NCBI GenBank assembly: GCA_007129695.1
Contig: SKVA01000497.1
Span: 1-8,532, forward strand
Origin: Spirochaetaceae bacterium
GTDB lineage: Bacteria > Spirochaetota > Spirochaetia > DSM-27196 > SLST01
Length of the DNA: 8,532 bases
Direction: 5' to 3'
The position numbers were made by a program, and so were the translations under genes. The notes under the pieces are model-generated. The model saw only the letters and a program-made list of their open reading frames with translations. It made no database searches and was not told the DNA's origin. Positions within the stretch are counted from its first letter, which is position 1, and each line of letters starts with the position of its first letter. Positions 1 through 5,999 of this stretch are shown one piece after another.

Positions 1-1722
1 AATGCACGGGATCTGTTTCTCCCGCGCGTGGACAGCCTCGAGTACGAGCACCTCGCACGCCGTATGGGGTACCAGAACAAGTCGGATCTGACCGCGGCCG
101 AGCAGTTGCACATCGACTTCGAGACACGAACCGCAGGCATTCGCGCATTCGTCGAGCGATACCTCGGGCGCGAATCCATCCCAGGCGAACCGACGGGTAA
201 CGCCGCCGATCTGATCCTGTCAGCCGACCCACCCGCGTCGCTCGTTCGACAGATCACGCAGTCGGCGGGGCTGAGCAACCCAACGCGGGCTCTCGCGAAC
301 CTGCGTAGTCTTGCGGGCGCGGGCGAGCAGACCGAAGTCTTTGTCGAGCTGGTGATCCTGGTGTGGCCCGCCCTCAGGAACAGCGTCGAGCCGGACATGG
401 CGCTCAACAACTGGGAACGTTACTCCTCGCGTACCGGCGATCCGACCGCGCACTATCGCTCGCTGCTCCGTCAGCCGCGGATGATGGAACTGATGCTCCG
501 CGTCTTCGCGGCGAGCCAGTTTTTATCGGACACACTGGTCAGGAACCCGGAGTTTCTGGAGTGGTCGCTCGATAGCCGAGTGGTGAATGCCGAGCGCACC
601 GACGACCAGATGAGACGCGATCTGGGTGCTGCCGGACTGCCCGACGCAGCCGCCGATCGTCGCAAGGCGATCATCCGGACGGTCCGAAAACGCGAGCTAC
701 TTCGAATCGGAACACGGGACATCTGCCTGGGGGTGGATGTAGCGACAATCACCCGCGAGCTCTCCGCGCTCGCCCGCGCGTTCGTGCAGGCAGAGCTCGA
801 AGCGGTCTACCGCGAGATGGAGGTTCCGCCGCCGGACCGGACCCGGTTCGCGATCCTCGCGTTCGGGAAACTCGGAGGCAACGAACTCAACTACAGCTCG
901 GACATCGACCTCCTTGGCGTCTACGACGATACCGGGTCTGACCGCGAGCGTGACCAGAGGCTGTTTTCGTCGGTCCTGGAGACGATCAGAAGAGACCTGT
1001 CGGAACACACGACCGACGGGTACGCATACCGCGTCGATTTCCGTCTGCGACCGTACGGTTCGTCGGGCCCGCTTGTGCAGCCACTCTCTTCGATTGTCGA
1101 CTACTACGAGTCAAGCGCTGCTGCGTGGGAGTACCAGGCATCCATCAAGCTCGGTCCCGTGGCCGGCAACCGCGCGGTTGCCGAACGGTTCATCGATCTG
1201 ATCCGTCCATCTGCACTTCGCTCGTTCGCCGCGGCGGATATCCGGGCTGGGATCGACCGGTTGCGCGATATCGCGATCGACCAGTCGCGTCGACGATTGC
1301 GATCCTTGTCGCAGGACGACACGAACGACATCAAGAACGGCGAGGGCGGGATCCGTGACGTCGAGTTCCTGGTACAGGGACTGCAGATGCTGCACGCGAA
1401 CGAGTCTCCCGGAGTCCTCAGCGGCAATACGCTCGACGCGCTCGACCGAATGCTCGACGCGAGCCTGATGGACGGCGACCTGCACGCTACGCTTCACGCC
1501 GACTACGTCGAACTGAGACGTCTGGAGCACTTTCTGCAGGTGTACGACGACCGGCAGACGCACACGCTCCCGTCGGACCGGTCGGTCCTCGAATCGCTTG
1601 CGCGGCGCACCTACGGTCCGGATGCAACCGCCGACTCCTTTGTCAGTCGTCTGACCCAGCTGCGCAGCCGGGTCCGCAAGGCGTACCGGCGATTCGTAGA
1701 TGGCGAACGGCCGAACACCTGA
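1..1722 (+). CDS. glnE: Glutamine synthetase adenylyltransferase GlnE, C-terminal part (5' truncated by window edge)
   Basis: GlnE adds AMP to, or removes it from, glutamine synthetase in the cytoplasm, under PII control. The frame is open to base 1, so the start lies outside the window and 573 residues are visible. Residues 1-55 look like the end of a first nucleotidyltransferase half (LARRMGY, then a helical tail). Residues about 95-195 match the helical link before the second half. The nucleotidyltransferase core follows: GKLGGNELNYSSDIDLL at 289-305 with metal-ligand Asp301 and Asp303, and RVDFRLRPYG with Asp346. Next come GEGGIRDVEF (447-456) and RRLEHFLQ...QTHTLPSD near the end. E. coli GlnE is about 946 residues with an N-terminal deadenylylating (AR) and a C-terminal adenylylating (AT) half, so the visible part sits in the AT position. 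Its motifs nevertheless read rather AR-like. It converges on the FGGY kinase with a 19-base gap and no obvious terminator. Confidence 0.9.
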   Translation, partial: NARDLFLPRVDSLEYEHLARRMGYQNKSDLTAAEQLHIDFETRTAGIRAFVERYLGRESIPGEPTGNAADLILSADPPASLVRQITQSAGLSNPTRALANLRSLAGAGEQTEVFVELVILVWPALRNSVEPDMALNNWERYSSRTGDPTAHYRSLLRQPRMMELMLRVFAASQFLSDTLVRNPEFLEWSLDSRVVNAERTDDQMRRDLGAAGLPDAAADRRKAIIRTVRKRELLRIGTRDICLGVDVATITRELSALARAFVQAELEAVYREMEVPPPDRTRFAILAFGKLGGNELNYSSDIDLLGVYDDTGSDRERDQRLFSSVLETIRRDLSEHTTDGYAYRVDFRLRPYGSSGPLVQPLSSIVDYYESSAAAWEYQASIKLGPVAGNRAVAERFIDLIRPSALRSFAAADIRAGIDRLRDIAIDQSRRRLRSLSQDDTNDIKNGEGGIRDVEFLVQGLQMLHANESPGVLSGNTLDALDRMLDASLMDGDLHATLHADYVELRRLEHFLQVYDDRQTHTLPSDRSVLESLARRTYGPDATADSFVSRLTQLRSRVRKAYRRFVDGERPNT

Positions 1723-1741
1723 CAACGGTCCCGTATAGACG

Positions 1742-3184
1742 CTATGCCGGCCGGCCGGTCGAACCTTCGATCTGCGCCATTGCGTCGAGGAACCACCGAT
1801 ACTTCTGCAGGTAGTCGTGGTATCCATCGGAGAAACGATCGTGAGCGGTCGCTTCGGGCTCATACCGCTCATCGAACCGTACGACGCGCGCGGCAGCGTC
1901 CCAAGGATCGACCTGATAGCCAAGACCCGCGAGAACGCAGCACGCGCTTCCGGAGAGCTCCGCGTCGCGTACCTCCGGGCACACGACCGGCAATCCGGTG
2001 ATATCGGCCTTCATCTGGTTCCACACCGCGTTCTTCGCCTGCCCGCCGCACGCCCGAAGCTCGACGATTTCGCACCCGACCGAACGCAGCGAGTCAATCG
2101 ACTGACGCACGGCGTAGCCGATCGCGTGGACGACGCCGCGTCCCATCTGCGGCGCGCCGTGATCGGAGCGAAGACCAGCGACCATCCCGCGGGAGAACTC
2201 CCACGCGGCACCGTGGTGCATCGACGGGAAGAAGTACGGTTCATGCTCATAGCCTGCGGCGGCGATCTCTGCGAGCATGCGCTCGTATCCAACCGACCGC
2301 TGCCGCGAAATGGTCCGGAACCACTCGAAGATCCGACCGGTCGACGACAGCACTCCCGCGACGTTCCACAACCCGGGGACGATGTGTGGCAGACAGCGTA
2401 CCGCATTACCGGTCAGCGGCTCGGCGGCGCAGTAGTTGATTCCCTCAGACGTCCCGGCGCGGTCGCAGGTGGTCCCCGGCGTGACAGTCGCAGTCCCAAG
2501 CAGACTCATCAGGAAGTCGGGTCCACCCGCATAGATCGGCACACCGACAGGAAGCCCGAACACGTTCGCTCCGTCAGCGGTTACCCTGCCGACTTCCGCG
2601 GCCGGGCGCACGAGCGAAGGCAGCCGTTCCTCGTCGACGCCGTAAGCGGTCGCACCCGTCGCGTCCCAGACGTAGGGGTCGAAAGCCCCGGACGGCGACG
2701 TGGAGTGAGGCACGCTGCCCATCAGGAATGCCAGATACTCCGGGCATGTCATGAACATCCACGCACGCGCGTAGACCTCCGGGCGGTGATCGGCGATCCA
2801 CCTGATCTTCGGCAGGAAGAAAGACGAGGCACCCTCCACGCGTGTCTCCCGACTGTCGTGCCAGAGAAGCACGTCGGTCAGCGCGGTCCGGTCGCGATTG
2901 ACCGGTACGACCGTAGGACCGTTTCCACTGAGCGCGAGTCCGACCAACCGTAGCCCGTCAGGCAGCTGATCTATCGTTGACCGGATCGCGGCAACCCATT
3001 GTTCGACGACCCACGCATCGGGGGGGGCGTCGACCGTTCCCGCCCCGATCAGCTCGCCAGCGCCCTGACCGCCGGTCGAGAGCGCCTCGCGGTGAAGCCA
3101 GCGCACGTGACCGTCGGGCACCGTGAACAGACCCGCCTTCACCGAACTGGTTCCAATATCGAACGTCAGGATCGCATCGTCCAC
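1742..3184 (-). CDS. FGGY-family carbohydrate kinase, substrate unknown
   Basis: ATP-dependent sugar or polyol kinase of the FGGY family (xylulokinase/glycerol kinase fold), 480 residues, a normal family length. The N-terminal phosphate loop is DIGTSS (9-14). LLWHDSR is at 106-112. The second domain carries GGPD with the likely catalytic base Asp223, the phosphate motif AGTSEGIN (243-250), and the adenosine-site block GGQAKNAVWNQ (380-390) followed by GLPV..PE. The start is GTG 3184, chosen because VDDAILTFDIG is the expected FGGY N-terminus. Extending upstream to 3361 would add 59 non-homologous residues read across the divergent promoters and the riboswitch. The GTG has no Shine-Dalgarno, and the -10 box of its putative promoter ends only six bases upstream, so the mRNA may be leaderless. 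Where xylulokinase has its substrate-binding MHG motif this protein reads SGNGPT (86-91), so I do not call it xylB. It is divergent from rfuA, with no demonstrated functional link. Confidence 0.9.
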   Translation of the reverse strand: MDDAILTFDIGTSSVKAGLFTVPDGHVRWLHREALSTGGQGAGELIGAGTVDAPPDAWVVEQWVAAIRSTIDQLPDGLRLVGLALSGNGPTVVPVNRDRTALTDVLLWHDSRETRVEGASSFFLPKIRWIADHRPEVYARAWMFMTCPEYLAFLMGSVPHSTSPSGAFDPYVWDATGATAYGVDEERLPSLVRPAAEVGRVTADGANVFGLPVGVPIYAGGPDFLMSLLGTATVTPGTTCDRAGTSEGINYCAAEPLTGNAVRCLPHIVPGLWNVAGVLSSTGRIFEWFRTISRQRSVGYERMLAEIAAAGYEHEPYFFPSMHHGAAWEFSRGMVAGLRSDHGAPQMGRGVVHAIGYAVRQSIDSLRSVGCEIVELRACGGQAKNAVWNQMKADITGLPVVCPEVRDAELSGSACCVLAGLGYQVDPWDAAARVVRFDERYEPEATAHDRFSDGYHDYLQKYRWFLDAMAQIEGSTGRPA

Positions 3185-3190
3185 GGTCCG

Positions 3191-3219
3191 CTTGTACCAC
3201 GCAGTCGGGTGCCGGTCAA
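3191..3219 (-). promoter_or_regulatory. Putative sigma70-type promoter of the FGGY kinase gene
   Basis: On the minus strand, TTGACC (3219-3214) is followed by a 17-base spacer and TACAAG (3196-3191), matching -35 and -10 consensus at 5/6 and 4/6 positions. The predicted transcription start, five to eight bases past the -10 box, falls at about 3186-3183, on the GTG start codon itself. Predicted by eye and not demonstrated. Confidence 0.55.
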
Positions 3220-3228
3220 CACGTTGAC
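3215..3228. repeat. Perfect 14-bp palindrome GTCAAC-AC-GTTGAC spanning both -35 boxes
   Basis: Two exact 6-base inverted arms (3215-3220 and 3223-3228) flank a 2-base spacer. Each arm contains the TTGAC core of one of the two divergent promoters. It may be simply the product of two head-to-head -35 boxes, or also an operator for a dimeric regulator. The sequence alone cannot decide. Confidence 0.7.
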
Positions 3229-3252
3229 AATCGAGTGCCGCAGCGATACCGT
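3224..3252 (+). promoter_or_regulatory. Putative sigma70-type promoter of the rfu operon
   Basis: A perfect TTGACA (-35, 3224-3229) is followed by a 17-base spacer and TACCGT (3247-3252), which keeps the important T1, A2 and T6 of the -10 box. An alternative -10, GATACC (3245-3250), has a 15-base spacer. The predicted start, near A3260, lies three bases before riboswitch helix P1, so the transcript would begin essentially with the aptamer. This positional fit strengthens the call. Confidence 0.65.
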
Positions 3253-3262
3253 CAGGTGTACT

Positions 3263-3383
3263 CCAATCTTCGGGGGAGGGACACAGTCCCGACCGGCGGT
3301 ATAGTCCGCGATCCCTGTGGTACAGGGGGGAACCGGCGCGATTCCGGTACCGACAGTGCAAGTCTGGATGGGAGAAGTATTGG
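3263..3383 (+). ncRNA. FMN riboswitch aptamer (RFN element)
   Basis: Cis-acting RNA that binds FMN and represses the downstream flavin gene. The conserved RFN landmarks are present in order: ATCTTCGGGG (3266-3275), CCCGACCGGCGGT, TATAGTCCGCGA, an ACCGG/CCGGT arm, CCGACAGTG, and GGATGGGAGAAG. Helices visible by eye are P1 (3263-3271 with 3374-3383), GGG/CCC (3278-3280 with 3288-3290), GCGG/CCGC around TATAGT, a variable hairpin CCCTGT/ACAGGG (3313-3318 with 3322-3327, loop GGT), ACCGG/CCGGT (3332-3336 with 3344-3348), and GAC/GTC (3352-3354 with 3362-3364). The 3' strand of P1 carries one extra base, U3378, forming a bulge. The aptamer precedes an ABC importer operon and no riboflavin biosynthesis gene, so it identifies the importer's substrate as a flavin. 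Confidence 0.97.
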
Positions 3384-3439
3384 GACCCTGCCTGTCGGTG
3401 CTCGCCGACTCGGCCCTGCTGCCCGTCCGCATAGGAGGC
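3378..3439 (+). promoter_or_regulatory. Riboswitch expression platform with SD sequestor and anti-sequestor
   Basis: An SD-hiding hairpin can form from GCC 3421-3423 with GGC 3437-3439 and TCC 3426-3428 with GGA 3434-3436 (loop 3429-3433, two-base bulge 3424-3425). A competing helix pairs 3378-3380 with 3431-3433 and GGAC 3383-3386 with GTCC 3425-3428, with a 2x2 mismatch between. This second helix consumes the 3' strand of P1, so it cannot coexist with the FMN-bound fold, and it leaves GGAGG free. A further hairpin, GTCGG/CCGAC (3394-3398 with 3405-3409), lies between and has no U-tract after it. Together these suggest FMN-dependent block of translation initiation. The folding is by hand, with no energies computed. 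Confidence 0.6.
3433..3438 (+). promoter_or_regulatory. Ribosome binding site AGGAGG of rfuA
   Basis: A perfect AGGAGG six bases before ATG 3445. It fixes the rfuA start and is the element that the riboswitch platform can hide. It is the strongest Shine-Dalgarno in the operon. rfuB has none, while rfuC and rfuD have shorter GGAG-type sites inside the preceding gene. Confidence 0.9.
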
Positions 3440-3444
3440 TTCTG

Positions 3445-4473
3445 ATGAAGCGTTCCGTTATGGTCTTCGGTCTGGTGCTATCTGCGGTGTTCACGCTATC
3501 GGCGGGTGGACGCCAGGAACCACCCCCGTCCGAACTCTTCTCGATCGGGGTTTTCGTGCCCGGAGTTGTCGAAGGCAGCCCGACATACGAAATGCTCGTC
3601 GCCGGCGTCGAGCGAGCGGTTGCCGAAACGGCCCGCGCGACGATGCGCGTCATCGAAGGCGGGTTCAACCAGGCGCAGTGGGAGCAAACAGTCGTATCGA
3701 TGGCAGCGACGGGCGACTACGACCTGATTGTCACGAGCAATCCTGAGATGCCCGATGTCGTACGCGCCGTGCTCGGATCGTTCCCGACGCAACGATTTCT
3801 GATTCTGGACGCGCACCTTGCCGACAACCCGGTGGTCCACACCGTGATGTTCAACCAGCGCGAACAGGCCTTCCTGGCGGGACACTTCGCCGCGCTCGTC
3901 AGCACCAGCCCGATGGTCGAGCCGCGATCGCGCCTGCGCGCCGGTCTCCTTGCAGGTCAGGAGTACCCGATCATGAACGACGTGATCCTGCCGTCGTTCG
4001 AGCTCGGACTGAGAAGCGTCGACCCCGACGCTACCGTCGACTTTCGCGTGCTCGGCAACTGGTTCGACGCAGGACGCGCGTCGGAGCTTGCCAACTCCAT
4101 GTTTGCCACCGGGTCCGACGTTGTCCTGACGATCGCCGGCGGCGGTAATCAGGGAGTGATAGCCGCCGCGCGCGATCGGCGGCGCTTTGTGCTCTGGTAC
4201 GATACACCCGGCTATTCGCAGGCGCCCGGGATCGTCATCGGAAGCACCTTCGTCGCGCTCGATCGCGCAGCGTTCGAGCGGACCGTTGCGGCGATTGACG
4301 GGACCCTCGAGTACGGGCGAGCCGACATCCTTGGTGTCGCCGACGGCTATGTCGGGTTCGTCGAGGACGACCCGCTGTTCCGACGCCACGTCGACTCTTC
4401 GGTTCGTGACGCGCTTCGACGAATGGTCGAGCGGTTTGAGTCGGGGGAGTTCTCGCTGGACGTGCGTTTCTGA
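3445..4473 (+). CDS. rfuA: RfuA-like riboflavin-binding protein of an ABC importer (BMP/PnrA family)
   Basis: Periplasmic substrate-binding protein, 342 residues, predicted to capture riboflavin and deliver it to RfuCD. Start ATG 3445 has a perfect AGGAGG at six bases and a signal peptide follows at once; an earlier in-frame start would run through the riboswitch. The signal is MKRS plus a hydrophobic core (5-19) ending in LSA-GGRQE, with probable cleavage after Ala20. The BMP-type fold shows in SIGVFVPG (33-40), FNQREQAFLAGHFAAL (136-151), GNWFDAGRASELA (204-216) and DVVLTIAGGGNQGVIAAA (225-242). The family covers purine nucleoside, simple sugar and riboflavin receptors; the flavin assignment rests on the FMN riboswitch and on RfuA of Treponema pallidum (TP0298). 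I see no cysteine in the whole protein, so it is not a lipoprotein by the usual lipobox rule. First gene of rfuABCD. Confidence 0.88.
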   Translation: MKRSVMVFGLVLSAVFTLSAGGRQEPPPSELFSIGVFVPGVVEGSPTYEMLVAGVERAVAETARATMRVIEGGFNQAQWEQTVVSMAATGDYDLIVTSNPEMPDVVRAVLGSFPTQRFLILDAHLADNPVVHTVMFNQREQAFLAGHFAALVSTSPMVEPRSRLRAGLLAGQEYPIMNDVILPSFELGLRSVDPDATVDFRVLGNWFDAGRASELANSMFATGSDVVLTIAGGGNQGVIAAARDRRRFVLWYDTPGYSQAPGIVIGSTFVALDRAAFERTVAAIDGTLEYGRADILGVADGYVGFVEDDPLFRRHVDSSVRDALRRMVERFESGEFSLDVRF

Positions 4474-4475
4474 TC

Positions 4476-5999
4476 GTGGATCATCCGCTTCTGGTCCTGG
4501 AATCGCTGAGCAAGACCTACCCTGACAACGGTGTGCGCGCGGTCGATACGTGTTCGCTCACGATCGACCGCGGGGAGATCCACGCGATCGTCGGTGACAA
4601 TGGTGCCGGGAAATCGACCCTGATGCACCTTGTGTCAGGCGTTATCGCAGCAGACCAGGGAACGGTTACCCTCTGCGGCGAACCAGTGCACGGTACAGCC
4701 GATTCGGTCGCACACGGCATCGTGATGTCGTACCAGACCCCGCGCCTGGTCGACGAGCTGACGGTACTGGAGAATCTCTTCCTGGGCGAAGAGCCTCGGC
4801 GCATGCACGTCTTCTTCGATCGACGCACGGCTACCGATCGCGTCGCCACCCTGGCGCCGATCATCCCGAAGCGGATGCTCAACCGACGCGTACGAACGTT
4901 GTCTTCGGGACAGCGCCGGATCGCGTCGCTGGTTGCCGCGTTGCTGCGGCTGCCAACCGACAGGCCCGGGGTGATCATCCTTGACGAACCGACCGAAGCG
5001 ACCACGATCGACGAGACCGAACAGATAGTCGACGTGATCCGTCATACGGCATCTGGCGGCCACGCGGTAGTCCTGGTTTCGCATCGCCTGCAGGAAGTCG
5101 CGTCGATTGCCGATCGAGTTACCGTGATGCGCGCGGGCCGCGTCGTCGCAACGATGACGTCACCGGTGTCGGTCTCAAACCTGGCGCGGCTCATGGCACC
5201 CGACGACCGACCGACCTCGCGCCCGGCCGTTCTCGACGATAGCGTCGCTGCGAGAGAACCGGGCGGCTACGGCCTGAGACTGGTCGACGTGTCGCTGAGC
5301 GACGGCGACCGACCGCTGCTTGACGCGATAACCCTTGAGCTGCGGTCGGGCGAGGTGACCGGTTTTGTCGGTGTGCGCGAGAATGGCATTGAGGCGCTCG
5401 AGCTCTTGCTGTCGGGCACCGTACGCCCGGCGTCGGGTCGTATCACCACGGCCAATGGCCGCTCGATCGCTCCTCGCGGCCGCGAGACGCTTCGTCCGGG
5501 CTACGTTCCCTCCGATCGAACCACCAGAGGCTCAACGCAGTCGGGTACCGTTCAGGACAATCTGATCGCCGTCGAGCGTCGCCGACTCTCCCGCCGCGGC
5601 ATCATAGATACAGTGGCCGCGCAGCGCCACGCGCAGTCGTGCATCCGCGAGCTCGGTATCGACGCCCAAGCCAACTGGTCGATGCGTCAGCTGTCGGGAG
5701 GGAACGTGCAGAAGTGCATACTGGCGCGCGAGCTTGCCGCGTCGCCGGGAGTGCTCGTGGTAAGCGAACCAGGCTGGGGGTTGGATTCGACGACTCGATC
5801 GCGCGTACACGCGCAACTGCGGCGCGTTGCGGCGGAGGGAGGTACCGTCGCGGTGTTGTCGACCGACGTCGACGAAGCACTCGAACTCGCCGATCGCATC
5901 GTAGCGTTACACGCCGGACGGATCGTAGCCGATCTGCCGGTGGGCAAGGCGTCGCGCTCGGCGATCGCGCGCCTGGTCGCCGGAGATCCAACAGCGTGA
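4476..5999 (+). CDS. rfuB: RfuB-like tandem ATPase subunit of the riboflavin ABC importer
   Basis: Cytoplasmic ATP-hydrolysing subunit with two nucleotide-binding domains in one chain, 507 residues, as in BMP- and ribose-type importers. Domain 1 is intact: Walker A GDNGAGKST (40-48), Q-loop near Gln87, signature LSSGQ (142-146), Walker B VIILDEP (166-172) with catalytic Glu171, and H-loop His203. Domain 2 has lost its ATPase residues: the Walker A position reads GVRENGIEAL (299-308) with no Lys-Ser/Thr, Walker B reads VLVVSEP (426-432), and the H-loop position has no His (LSTDVDEA, 461-468). Its LSGGN signature (407-411) is kept and could complete the site in domain 1. Degenerate second domains are usual in this family. 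GTG 4476 starts two bases after the rfuA stop without a nearby Shine-Dalgarno, so translation is probably coupled to rfuA and thus to the riboswitch. Confidence 0.9.
   Translation: MDHPLLVLESLSKTYPDNGVRAVDTCSLTIDRGEIHAIVGDNGAGKSTLMHLVSGVIAADQGTVTLCGEPVHGTADSVAHGIVMSYQTPRLVDELTVLENLFLGEEPRRMHVFFDRRTATDRVATLAPIIPKRMLNRRVRTLSSGQRRIASLVAALLRLPTDRPGVIILDEPTEATTIDETEQIVDVIRHTASGGHAVVLVSHRLQEVASIADRVTVMRAGRVVATMTSPVSVSNLARLMAPDDRPTSRPAVLDDSVAAREPGGYGLRLVDVSLSDGDRPLLDAITLELRSGEVTGFVGVRENGIEALELLLSGTVRPASGRITTANGRSIAPRGRETLRPGYVPSDRTTRGSTQSGTVQDNLIAVERRRLSRRGIIDTVAAQRHAQSCIRELGIDAQANWSMRQLSGGNVQKCILARELAASPGVLVVSEPGWGLDSTTRSRVHAQLRRVAAEGGTVAVLSTDVDEALELADRIVALHAGRIVADLPVGKASRSAIARLVAGDPTA

Noticed and set aside
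28..30. GTG as the start of glnE
   Set aside because: The frame is open to base 1 and the residues before it (NARDLFLPR) continue the protein, so the gene is truncated by the window edge.
1747..1758. CCGGCCGGCCGG as a bidirectional terminator between glnE and the kinase
   Set aside because: It is a self-complementary tandem within the last kinase codons with no hairpin loop or T-run on either side.
1111..1923. Minus-strand open frame across the end of glnE
   Set aside because: It has a low-complexity basic product, overlaps two well-supported genes, and has no recognisable domain.
1817..2953. Long plus-strand open frame opposite the FGGY kinase
   Set aside because: It gives an Arg/His/Pro-rich product without motifs. 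It is open because of high GC in the opposite strand, and the kinase explains the DNA.
3185..3361. N-terminal extension of the FGGY kinase
   Set aside because: It would add 59 residues without family similarity, translated across the promoters and antisense to the riboswitch. VDDAILTFDIG is the normal N-terminus.
3394..3409. GTCGG/CCGAC hairpin as an intrinsic terminator of the riboswitch
   Set aside because: The stem is only five base pairs and is followed by ACTCGGCC with no U-tract, so a transcriptional OFF switch is not supported.
3235..3444. Earlier start for rfuA
   Set aside because: This stretch is the FMN riboswitch and leader. ATG 3445 has a perfect AGGAGG and begins a signal peptide.
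3496..4389. Minus-strand open frame opposite rfuA
   Set aside because: It is antisense to a clear BMP-family protein, without motifs or an RBS.
4476..5999. Loss of function in rfuB because of the broken second Walker A and B
   Set aside because: Degenerate second domains are normal in tandem ATPases of BMP and sugar importers. The first domain is intact.
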